A program made the translations under genes and the position numbers. Positions 1 through 5,202 of a DNA stretch of 5,377 bases are shown here, piece by piece. The notes beneath the pieces were generated by a model. The model was given only the letters and a program-made list of their open reading frames with translations, made no database searches and was not told where the DNA came from. Positions within the stretch are counted from its first letter, which is position 1, and each line of letters starts with the position of its first letter. The DNA lies in NCBI GenBank assembly GCA_021798375.1, contig JAJZHU010000175.1, forward strand, positions 1-5,377, in the 5' to 3' direction. The stretch is from Pseudomonadota bacterium. Lineage in GTDB: Bacteria; Pseudomonadota; Alphaproteobacteria; Acetobacterales; Acetobacteraceae.

Positions 1-63
1 ATCGAGGTCACCGATGCACTCGATGGGCTCGTGGTGCGCTTGCCGAAATCACAGCGGGATTAA
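1..63 (+). CDS. [2Fe-2S] ferredoxin, C-terminal end (partial)
   Basis: Frame 1 is open from the window edge to a TAA at 61-63 and encodes the last 20 residues of a protein that starts upstream. The visible tail, with TDALDGLVVRLP followed by KSQRD, matches what I recall as the C-terminus of putidaredoxin/adrenodoxin-type [2Fe-2S] ferredoxins, where a 'DGLVV.LP' segment closes the fold. The cluster-binding cysteines lie outside the window and cannot be checked. Such proteins carry single electrons from an FAD-dependent ferredoxin reductase to a P450 in the cytoplasm. The stop is only 30 bp before the ATG of the P450 at 94, on the same strand and with no terminator between, so the two are probably co-transcribed as a class I P450 system. 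The call rests on a short tail plus context; a different small protein is possible but less likely. Confidence 0.72.
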   Translation: MEVTDALDGLVVRLPKSQRD

Positions 64-80
64 AAATTCAAACTATCGGG

Positions 81-86
81 AAGGAG
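81..86 (+). promoter_or_regulatory. Ribosome binding site of the first P450
   Basis: AAGGAG lies 7 nt upstream of the ATG at 94. This is a near-ideal Shine-Dalgarno match and spacing, and it fixes the start codon of the P450. It sits in the 30-bp gap after the ferredoxin stop, so the P450 has its own efficient translation signal inside the presumed operon. Confidence 0.85.
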
Positions 87-93
87 AACAACA

Positions 94-1296
94 ATGACAT
101 CCGAGAATCAGGCGTGGGATCCATATGCGCCGGCTGACCCCGCAACGCGCGTGGCAGAGATGGACGATGCGCGCCACCGGGCTGCTGTCGCGGTCATTTC
201 AACCGCGCGCGGCGAAAGCTACGAAATCCTCAGATATCAAGACATAGTCAACACCGCGCGCGATGTTGAAACATTCAGCAATGGCGGCGGTCCGCGGCAC
301 GAGCGGCGCTTGCCCCCGCTCGAATATGATCCCCCGGAGCACCGGGTTTATCGGGACATTTTACAGCCGTTCTTTTTGCCGCAACGCATGCGGCAACTGG
401 AGCCACAGGTCCGTGAAATCGCGATCCGTCTGCTTACACCACTTCTGGCCGAAGGCGGCGGCGATTTCGCCAAGAATTTGTCTTATCCCTTGCCCGTGCT
501 GGGGTTGTGCGCACAGTTGGACATTCCCGACGACGATTGGGCAGAAATTAAACAATGGTCCGAAGGCTCGTTGCTCAACGAATCAGAAAGCCCGCAGGAG
601 CGTGAATGGGCCGAGACGTGCCATCAGAATATTTTGGCTTACGGTCGCAAGTTGATCGATGCCCGCATCGCGTTGCCGCTGCCGCCGGACCAAGACATCA
701 TCAGCGCCATGATGCAGGCCAACGCAACCGACAAGCCGCTTGATCGCGATTTTGTCGCCTATACTCTGCGTCTGTTCATTTCGGCCGGGCACAATTCCAC
801 CACCGGCGGACTGGGCAATGCGCTGATGCATCTGGCCAGCCATCCCGCCGATCAGGAATATCTGCGCGCGAACCCGAGCGAAATTCCGATTGCAATCGAA
901 GAAATTCTGCGTGTCTATTCGCCTATTCAAGAAATGCCGCGCTGGGCCAACAGCGATGCCGAAGTGGGTGGCTGTCCGATCCCAAAGGGTGCGCGCGTGG
1001 GCTTGTTGTGGGGCTCGGGCAACCGCGACGAAAGCGCGTTTCCAGACGCCGAACAATGCATTCTGAACCGGCGCCCCAATCGCCATCTGGCGTTCGGTTC
1101 GGGCATCCATATGTGTTTGGGCGCGGCAATGGCGCGGATGGAACTGCGCGTTACGTTGGAAGAGTTGCTGGCAAGGACAAGTAGTTTCGAAATTTCCGGA
1201 ACAATCGTACACACGCCGTTCCGCCGCTTCGGCGTTTCGTCGTTGCCAGTCAAAATTACGTCCAGCCCGGTCTATGCGAACCACCCGACGGATTAA
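94..1296 (+). CDS. Cytochrome P450 monooxygenase (class I, bacterial)
   Basis: A complete soluble bacterial P450 of 400 residues, the usual length for the family, with no signal peptide or membrane anchor. Helix C shows DPPEH (79-83) followed by R87, which in this family contacts the heme propionates. The K-helix ExxR pair is E270-R273. The heme loop is FGSGIHMCLG (334-343), with C341 as the axial thiolate, followed by the conserved helix L segment. Helix I reads AGHNSTT (231-237): Asn234 replaces the usual Asp/Glu and Ser235 the usual Thr of (A/G)Gx(D/E)T, so the proton-relay acid is neutral here although an alcohol is kept. The start is fixed by AAGGAG 7 nt upstream. It follows a [2Fe-2S] ferredoxin gene by 30 bp and probably receives electrons from it. 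The next gene, another P450, converges on it 81 bp away; I see no convincing terminator hairpin in that gap. The substrate and CYP family cannot be assigned from sequence alone; hydroxylation of a small hydrophobic molecule such as a terpenoid or aromatic is a generic guess. Confidence 0.96.
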   Translation: MTSENQAWDPYAPADPATRVAEMDDARHRAAVAVISTARGESYEILRYQDIVNTARDVETFSNGGGPRHERRLPPLEYDPPEHRVYRDILQPFFLPQRMRQLEPQVREIAIRLLTPLLAEGGGDFAKNLSYPLPVLGLCAQLDIPDDDWAEIKQWSEGSLLNESESPQEREWAETCHQNILAYGRKLIDARIALPLPPDQDIISAMMQANATDKPLDRDFVAYTLRLFISAGHNSTTGGLGNALMHLASHPADQEYLRANPSEIPIAIEEILRVYSPIQEMPRWANSDAEVGGCPIPKGARVGLLWGSGNRDESAFPDAEQCILNRRPNRHLAFGSGIHMCLGAAMARMELRVTLEELLARTSSFEISGTIVHTPFRRFGVSSLPVKITSSPVYANHPTD

Positions 1297-1377
1297 GATA
1301 TATTTTAAGCCAAGAATCATCCCAGCCGCCCGACCGATTATCACGAGTCAATACTTCGGGCCGCTGGTATGAAATAT

Positions 1378-2559
1378 TCAATCGAACTGCAACGGCACGG
1401 TCAGCGCGCCTATTTCCGGCCAGCGGGTCATGCCGATTTCACCCACGACCGAAAATTGCTTGGTGCTGGCCAACAATTCTTCCAGAGCCACGCGCAGTTC
1501 CATGCGTCCTATGTGCAGGCCGGGGCAATTATGTGGTCCTCGTCCGAAAGCCAAATGCTCGCCGATGTTGGGCCGGCACATGATGAACTCATCACCCTGC
1601 GGAAAGACGCTTTCATCACGGTTGGCCGATGCATAGACCAATGCAATCGCTTCGTCCGTCCGGATTGTGACATCGCCGAACGTAACATCGTGGGTCGCGG
1701 TGCGGGCAAACCCGCGATAGGGAGTATACAGCCGTAAAAACTCCTCGATCGCATCGGGCAGCAGTTCGGAATGGGTGCGCAATCGGTCTTGCAACTCCGG
1801 ATCCCGCGACAGATGCACACTGATGCTGCCCATCATCACCGTGGGCGCCACAATTCCCACCACCAGCACCTGCCGCACGCACCCCACCACCAACTCCGGC
1901 GGCAACGGTTCGCCTTGGTGGCGGGCGGCCAGCAGCGCGGAAACAGGATCGTCATTGGGATCACCAGGTTCGCGCTGGCGCAGCGCGATAAAATCGCGCG
2001 CAATTTCGTAAAGCCGCAGACTGGTGGCCTTCATTGACTCCTGATCGAAATTATGCACCGCCAGAATAAAGGCGCGGCCTGCCTCGTGCAACGTATGCAG
2101 CCACTGCGCCGGCATGCGTGCCCATTCGCCGAACACATAAACCGGCAGGAAGCTTGCAAATTCGGCGCAAATATCGCCTCCGCCCTTTGCCAGCATGGGA
2201 GCCAGCAATTCGCGGGCGCTGTTGCGGGTAAAGGGCACCAACGCCTCGGCCCGCTCCTTTGTAAAGACCATGTTCAGCGCCCGCCGGTAGGGCGTGTGAT
2301 CCGGCGGATCGAGATGAAGCGGCGGACGGCGCCCGGTGAAAGCAATTTTCGGCACCACATTCTGTTTGGATGTGATGAAAGTCTCGGCATCACTGGCGGC
2401 GCGTTTGACATCGTCATAGCGCATCAGCCCCCAAAAGCCACCCAGATCGGTCGAATGCGCCACCGGACATTGCGCGCGCAGTCGAGCATATTCCTCGTGC
2501 GCGCTGTCAAATGTCTCTGGCCCGCCTGCGTCGAAATCATGCCTCGTGTTTTCGGTCAT
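1378..2559 (-). CDS. Cytochrome P450 with atypical helix I
   Basis: A complete 393-residue soluble P450. Helix C shows DPPDH (84-88) and R92; the ExxR pair is E273-R276; the heme loop is FGRGPHNCPG (338-347), with C345 as the thiolate ligand. The stretch RMELRVALEELL (352-363) is almost identical to the same region of the convergent P450 at 94-1296, and both share an NRDES.FP segment before the heme loop, so they belong to related branches. The odd part is helix I: VGIVAPTV (234-241). Aligned to (A/G)Gx(D/E)T(T/S), the acid becomes Val237, the alcohol Ala238, and Pro239 follows. The usual acid-alcohol pair for O-O bond cleavage is therefore absent while all heme-binding features are intact. 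The enzyme may use substrate-assisted or peroxide-dependent chemistry, or do a non-standard reaction; this is inference. The ATG at 2559 is preceded by GAGAAG (2564-2569) and GGAG (2571-2574) on its strand. No redox partner is adjacent on this strand; the ferredoxin ending at 63 could serve it. Substrate unknown. Confidence 0.96.
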   Translation of the reverse strand: MTENTRHDFDAGGPETFDSAHEEYARLRAQCPVAHSTDLGGFWGLMRYDDVKRAASDAETFITSKQNVVPKIAFTGRRPPLHLDPPDHTPYRRALNMVFTKERAEALVPFTRNSARELLAPMLAKGGGDICAEFASFLPVYVFGEWARMPAQWLHTLHEAGRAFILAVHNFDQESMKATSLRLYEIARDFIALRQREPGDPNDDPVSALLAARHQGEPLPPELVVGCVRQVLVVGIVAPTVMMGSISVHLSRDPELQDRLRTHSELLPDAIEEFLRLYTPYRGFARTATHDVTFGDVTIRTDEAIALVYASANRDESVFPQGDEFIMCRPNIGEHLAFGRGPHNCPGLHIGRMELRVALEELLASTKQFSVVGEIGMTRWPEIGALTVPLQFD

Positions 2560-2599
2560 CGATCTTCTCGCTCCGCCTGCGTTGCAACCACCGTTGAAT

Positions 2600-2627
2600 A
2601 TTTAACTTTTCCGCGGCTGGATTGCAA
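2600..2627 (-). promoter_or_regulatory. Candidate sigma-70-type promoter of the second P450
   Basis: Read on the - strand, TTGCAA (2627-2622) and TTAAAT (2605-2600) are separated by 16 bp. Each matches the TTGACA/TATAAT consensus at 4 of 6 positions. Transcription would begin about 35 nt before the P450 ATG at 2559. The site lies in a locally AT-rich patch in otherwise GC-rich DNA. Weak matches of this kind are common by chance, so this is only a candidate. Confidence 0.33.
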
Positions 2628-2636
2628 GGGCTTGCA
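2623..2636. promoter_or_regulatory. Inverted repeat overlapping the -35 box; candidate operator
   Basis: TGCAAG-GG-CTTGCA is a perfect 6-bp inverted repeat with a 2-bp spacer. It overlaps the candidate -35 element of the second P450. A further palindrome, GTTGCAAC, lies at 2581-2588 between the candidate -10 and the ribosome binding site; the centres of the two TTGCAA cores are 40 bp apart. The arrangement would suit a dimeric repressor. No regulator gene is present in the window, so its identity is unknown. Confidence 0.3.
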
Positions 2637-2655
2637 TCACCGATTGCCGTTGACA

Positions 2656-2769
2656 ATGGGGGGGATGCTCGCTGTGCTGATGCTTGCCGGCATGGGCTGC
2701 GCGTGCGTCCGGAAAGACCGGGAGGAGGCTTTCCAGGCGCCGGGCGACGCCATCGATGCGATCGTTTGA
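2656..2769 (+). CDS. Doubtful small ORF, entericidin-like lipoprotein or remnant
   Basis: ATG at 2656 to TGA at 2767-2769 encodes 37 residues. A hydrophobic stretch (residues 4-13) leads into G-C-A-C (14-17), then a charged segment and a QAPGDAIDAIV tail. Short proteins with a hydrophobic leader, a cysteine and a 'GDAID'-like tail recall the entericidin family of small outer-membrane lipoproteins. Against this, there is no Lys/Arg in the leader, the residues before the cysteine fit a lipobox poorly, and no Shine-Dalgarno is seen at proper spacing (a run of seven G follows the first AT and abuts a second ATG at 2665). TTGACA at 2650-2655 just precedes it but has no matching -10. It may be a decayed gene or chance. 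It is divergent from the P450 at 1378-2559. Confidence 0.22.
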   Translation: MGGMLAVLMLAGMGCACVRKDREEAFQAPGDAIDAIV

Positions 2770-2799
2770 AGTGAAATCAGGCTTTTGTGGAGATCACGC

Positions 2800-2805
2800 T
2801 ATAAT
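2800..2805 (+). promoter_or_regulatory. Isolated TATAAT, possible -10 box
   Basis: A perfect TATAAT on the + strand, 18 bp before the left arm of the hairpin at 2824. No recognisable -35 box lies 15-18 bp upstream. If active, a transcript starting near 2812 would run straight into the hairpin and its T-rich tail, giving an RNA of roughly 60 nt. With no -35 and no encoded protein, support is weak. Confidence 0.18.
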
Positions 2806-2823
2806 GTTGAAACCGCCTCACTC

Positions 2824-2919
2824 CTAGAACACGTTCGGATCAGGACGAATGTGCTCTAGCTTTTTGTTTTTACGCATGATTCACGCTTACGTGTTATTCA
2901 ACCCGCGGCGATCATGCGT
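2824..2919 (+). repeat. Two-hairpin intergenic palindromic repeat (copy 1)
   Basis: Hairpin A has arms at 2824-2837 and 2846-2859 around an 8-nt loop: 14 positions, of which 12 are Watson-Crick pairs, with outer ends CTAGA and TCTAG. A linker follows, CTTTTTGTTTTT (2860-2871). Hairpin B has perfect 9-bp arms, ACGCATGAT (2872-2880) and ATCATGCGT (2911-2919), enclosing a small CACG/CGTG stem (2882-2885, 2890-2893). A hairpin, T-rich linker and second hairpin is a layout I recall from dispersed alphaproteobacterial intergenic repeats. Hairpin A plus the T tract could stop transcription on the + strand, but both neighbouring genes are read on the - strand, so a dedicated terminator role does not fit. 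It shares its ends and linker with copy 2 at 4725-4790. Confidence 0.75.
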
Positions 2920-2931
2920 TAAATTTCGGCA

Positions 2932-2961
2932 TGACGGGATTAACATCCTCCGCATCCGTCA
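2932..2961 (-). other. Hairpin downstream of phosphoglucomutase
   Basis: TGACGGGAT (2932-2940) pairs with ATCCGTCA (2954-2961) as an 8-bp stem with one bulged G (2938) and a 13-nt loop. It lies about 55 nt past the phosphoglucomutase stop on the - strand. No U-rich tail follows it on that strand, so it is not a standard intrinsic terminator; it could be a 3'-end stabilising structure or chance. Confidence 0.28.
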
Positions 2962-3015
2962 CATCGATGATCAAACGTTTTTTGCGTATTTTTCCAAAAA
3001 GGTAAGATTCTTCCT

Positions 3016-4662
3016 TCATTGCTTCTCAAACAATTCCTTGATCGTTCCCTGCGCCTCGCTTTGAATTCGGGCCAGGTGCTCCTCGCCTTTGAAACTCTCG
3101 GCGTATATCTTATACACATCTTCGGTTCCCGATGGCCGTGCCGCGAACCAGCCATTGGCGGTGCATATTTTAATCCCGCCGATCGCGGCGTTGTTGCCGG
3201 GGGCGTGGGATAGTTTGGCGGTGATCTTGTCGTTCGCCAGCGTGTCGCGCGGGAATTGTTCCGGCGACAGGTTCTTCAGCAATGATTTCTGTGCCGCGTT
3301 GGCGGGGGCATCGATGCGGGCATAGCAAGGCGCGCCAAGTTCCGCGGTGATGTCGCGGTAATTCTCGCCGGGGTCTTTGCCGGTGATGGCGGTGATCTCG
3401 GCGGCCAGCAGCCCCATGATCAAACCGTCCTTGTCGGTGGTCCACACCGTGCCATCGCGGCGCAGAAAGGCAGCACCCGCGCTTTCCTCGCCTACGAAGC
3501 CCAGCGTACCATCCGCCAGCCCATCGACGAACCATTTGAAGCCCACCGGGACTTCGACCAATTTGCGGCCCAACTTGGTGGCGACTCGGTCGATGATGGC
3601 GCTGCTGACGATGGTTTTGCCGATGGCGGTGGCGGGGCCCCAGTGCGGGCGGCGGGTGAACAGATAGGCGATGGCGGTCGCCAGATAGTGATTGGGGTTC
3701 ATCAAACCGCCGGACCCAGTGACGATGCCGTGACGGTCGGCGTCGGTATCGTTGGCGAAAGCGACATCGAATTTGTCGCGCATCGCAATCAGGCCGGCCA
3801 TGGCATGGGGCGACGAACAATCCATGCGGATTTTGCCGTCCCAATCGGCGGTCATGAAGCGAAAACTGGGATCGACCGCTTTGTTGACGATGGTGGCGTC
3901 GAGGCCATAACGGTCGATGACCGGCTGCCAATAGGCGACGGCCGCACCTCCCAGTGGGTCGATGCCGATCTTTACGCCGGCGCCTTTGATCGCTCCCATG
4001 TCCAATATATGGGCCAGATCGGCGACATAAGGCGTGACGTAGTCGTGTTTGCGCAGAAACGGCGATATGCGAGGGTTGGCGGCGCGCTTCACCCCCGCCA
4101 AACCTGCCGCGATATAGGCGTTGGCGGTGCGCTCGATCCAACTGGTAACATTTGTATCCGCAGGTCCGCCGTTGGGTGGGTTGTATTTGAATCCGCCATC
4201 TTCGGGTGGATTATGCGACGGCGTGATCACGATGCCGTCGGCCAGACCCGATGTGCGGCCTCTGTTATAGACCAAAATCGCGTGCGAGATCACCGGCGTG
4301 GGGGTGTAGCCCCCCGCCTGATCGATCATCGCCGTTACCTCATTGGCCGTCAGAACTTCCAGTGCATTGGCCAAGGCGGGTTCCGACAGTGCGTGGGTAT
4401 CGATGCCGATAAACAATGGGCCGTCGATCCCCGCCTGTTTACGATAATCGCAAATCGCCTGGGCAATCGCCAGAATATGCGTTTCGTTGAAACTGGTCGT
4501 CGTGGACGAGCCGCGATGCCCCGACGTGCCGAAGCTCACGCGCTGCGAGGCGATCGCCAGATCGGGCTTGCCGGTAAAATAATCCGTCACCAGACGCGGC
4601 ACATTGACCAGGCGGGCCGGGTCGATGGGAAGACCGGCGAGCGGGCTGATTGTTTGCGACAT
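3016..4662 (-). CDS. pgm: Phosphoglucomutase (alpha-D-glucose-1,6-bisphosphate-dependent)
   Basis: A 548-residue cytoplasmic enzyme interconverting glucose 1-phosphate and glucose 6-phosphate, linking glycolysis to glycogen, nucleotide-sugar and envelope polysaccharide synthesis. Length and sequence closely follow E. coli Pgm (546 residues as I recall it). Features in order: SFGTSGHRGS near the N-terminus (43-52); the active-site loop TPSHNPPEDGG (147-157) with Ser149 as the phosphoserine; the metal-binding loop DTDADR (305-310), where E. coli has DPDYDR; the sugar-binding GEESAG (391-396); and the C-terminal phosphate-binding RPSGTED (509-515). All four domains of the alpha-D-phosphohexomutase family are present and intact. 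The ATG at 4662 has GGAGA (4669-4673) 6 nt upstream on its strand. It lies 125 bp downstream of the DUF883 gene on the same strand, with a hairpin repeat between, so co-transcription is uncertain. No convincing promoter was found in that gap. Long open frames on the opposite strand and in a second - frame are shadows of its GC-rich codons. Confidence 0.97.
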   Translation of the reverse strand: MSQTISPLAGLPIDPARLVNVPRLVTDYFTGKPDLAIASQRVSFGTSGHRGSSTTTSFNETHILAIAQAICDYRKQAGIDGPLFIGIDTHALSEPALANALEVLTANEVTAMIDQAGGYTPTPVISHAILVYNRGRTSGLADGIVITPSHNPPEDGGFKYNPPNGGPADTNVTSWIERTANAYIAAGLAGVKRAANPRISPFLRKHDYVTPYVADLAHILDMGAIKGAGVKIGIDPLGGAAVAYWQPVIDRYGLDATIVNKAVDPSFRFMTADWDGKIRMDCSSPHAMAGLIAMRDKFDVAFANDTDADRHGIVTGSGGLMNPNHYLATAIAYLFTRRPHWGPATAIGKTIVSSAIIDRVATKLGRKLVEVPVGFKWFVDGLADGTLGFVGEESAGAAFLRRDGTVWTTDKDGLIMGLLAAEITAITGKDPGENYRDITAELGAPCYARIDAPANAAQKSLLKNLSPEQFPRDTLANDKITAKLSHAPGNNAAIGGIKICTANGWFAARPSGTEDVYKIYAESFKGEEHLARIQSEAQGTIKELFEKQ

Positions 4663-4724
4663 GACTGGTCTCCGGGAAGGAACGGCAACGCGGGAAACTT
4701 ATCGTAGCCGGAAAATCACGGAGT

Positions 4725-4790
4725 GCTAGAGCCTGATGGCTGGGGTTGAATCGAATTATCTTTGCCGTCAGGTTCTAGCTTATTGTTTTA
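4725..4790 (+). repeat. Single-hairpin intergenic repeat (copy 2)
   Basis: Arms at 4725-4740 and 4764-4779 form a 16-position stem with 14 Watson-Crick pairs around a 23-nt loop. The outer ends are GCTAGAGC and TTCTAGC, followed by CTTATTGTTTTA (4779-4790). The ends and tail match copy 1 at 2824-2871, while the inner stem sequence differs but still pairs. The second hairpin of copy 1 is missing here: the sequence passes straight into the 3' end of the DUF883 gene, whose stop codon lies in the tail. Both copies point the same way, opposite to all flanking genes. It may act as a structured spacer or 3' processing barrier between the DUF883 gene and pgm. Confidence 0.72.
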
Positions 4791-5060
4791 GCGTCGCGCC
4801 AAAAGAAAGCCCAGCGCGCCACAAAGCAGTCCGACCGCCACCACGCTGGTCAGCGGGCGCTCCTCGACGGAATCCGCGACCGCCCTGGCGCTGCCGCGCA
4901 CTCGCCGCCGGGCCTGACGGTAAGTCTGCTCCGCCGACGCGGCGACCTGGTCCGCCAATTCTTCGATTTCGGCCCTGACCTCGTCGCCAAGCTTGCCCAT
5001 GGCTGTTTCCGCCTGGTCGGCGAATTTTGCAGCACGAGCTCTGATTTCGGCTTCACGCAT
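4788..5060 (-). CDS. DUF883 family (ElaB/YqjD-like) C-tail-anchored membrane protein
   Basis: A 90-residue protein: residues 1-68 are charged, Ala-rich and likely helical or coiled-coil, followed by the boundary ERPL (67-70), a hydrophobic segment (about 70-87) and a terminal Arg-Arg. This is the layout of DUF883 proteins such as E. coli ElaB and YqjD, which are inner-membrane C-tail-anchored proteins; YqjD has been linked to ribosome association in stationary phase. The function in this organism is not known. Start choice: the frame extends to a GTG at 5069, but that codon overlaps the GGAG (5069-5072), whereas the ATG at 5060 has the same GGAG at an ideal 8-nt spacing. The TAA stop (4788-4790) lies in the tail of the repeat at 4725-4790. 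The nuclease gene upstream ends 142 bp away on the same strand; no clear promoter or EcfG-type GGAAC...GTT site was seen on this strand. Confidence 0.85.
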   Translation of the reverse strand: MREAEIRARAAKFADQAETAMGKLGDEVRAEIEELADQVAASAEQTYRQARRRVRGSARAVADSVEERPLTSVVAVGLLCGALGFLLARR

Positions 5061-5068
5061 TGACCGCA

Positions 5069-5072
5069 CTCC
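5069..5072 (-). promoter_or_regulatory. Ribosome binding site deciding the DUF883 start
   Basis: GGAG on the - strand, 8 nt before the ATG at 5060. It overlaps the alternative in-frame GTG (5067-5069), which therefore cannot use it. This favours the 90-residue form over the 93-residue one. Confidence 0.65.
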
Positions 5073-5202
5073 GGAACATGGATCGATATGGTTGAGTCAT
5101 GGCCGGAGGGGGTGCGTTTTTTGAACGTTCGATCCGGTCGACAGAACGATAGCAAGCAGCGGCCATTGGAAAACAGGGTCGGAAACTACTCAGATTTGCT
5201 CC

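Larger units (their letters stand above)
2560..3015. other. 456-bp intergenic region between the second P450 and phosphoglucomutase
   Basis: No confident gene lies here. From left to right it holds the candidate promoter and operator of the P450, a doubtful lipoprotein-like small ORF at 2656-2769, an isolated perfect TATAAT at 2800-2805 (+ strand), a two-hairpin repeat at 2824-2919, and a bulged hairpin at 2932-2961. The stretch from about 2855 to 3015 is visibly richer in A and T than the genes on either side. Longer open frames that cross this region overlap the repeat or the flanking genes and have no family features. Confidence 0.7.

Noticed and set aside
583..1344. 253-codon open frame on the - strand over the first P450
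   Set aside because: It lies antisense to an unmistakable P450, is low in family features and rich in Arg/Gln/His typical of an antisense frame in GC-rich DNA.
1297..1377. Possible bidirectional terminator between the convergent P450 genes
   Set aside because: Only a 5-bp GCCCG/CGGGC pairing with a loop of over 20 nt was found, without a T-tract. Not enough to call.
2053..2769. 238-codon + strand open frame running from the second P450 into the intergenic region
   Set aside because: Most of it is antisense to the P450. Only the last 37 codons lie outside, and those are reported separately with low confidence.
2849..3064. 71-codon + strand open frame across the repeat
   Set aside because: It starts inside a hairpin arm, reads through the T-rich linker and second hairpin, and ends antisense to phosphoglucomutase. 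No ribosome binding site or family pattern.
3170..4141. 323-codon open frame on the - strand in another phase of phosphoglucomutase
   Set aside because: Its extreme Arg/His content is the usual result of an out-of-frame reading of GC-rich coding sequence.
4701..4706. TACGAT on the - strand as a -10 box for pgm
   Set aside because: No acceptable -35 hexamer lies 16-18 bp upstream, and a 4/6 match alone is expected by chance.
3643..4707. 354-codon open frame on the + strand over phosphoglucomutase
   Set aside because: Antisense shadow of a full-length conserved gene; the composition (Gly, Arg, Ile, Asp, His) follows from reverse-complemented codons and no domain is recognisable.
5061..5202. 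EcfG-type (GGAAC...GTT) stress promoter before the DUF883 gene
   Set aside because: The only GGAAC (5073-5077) is on the + strand, opposite to the gene, and the next GTT is too close for the usual spacing.
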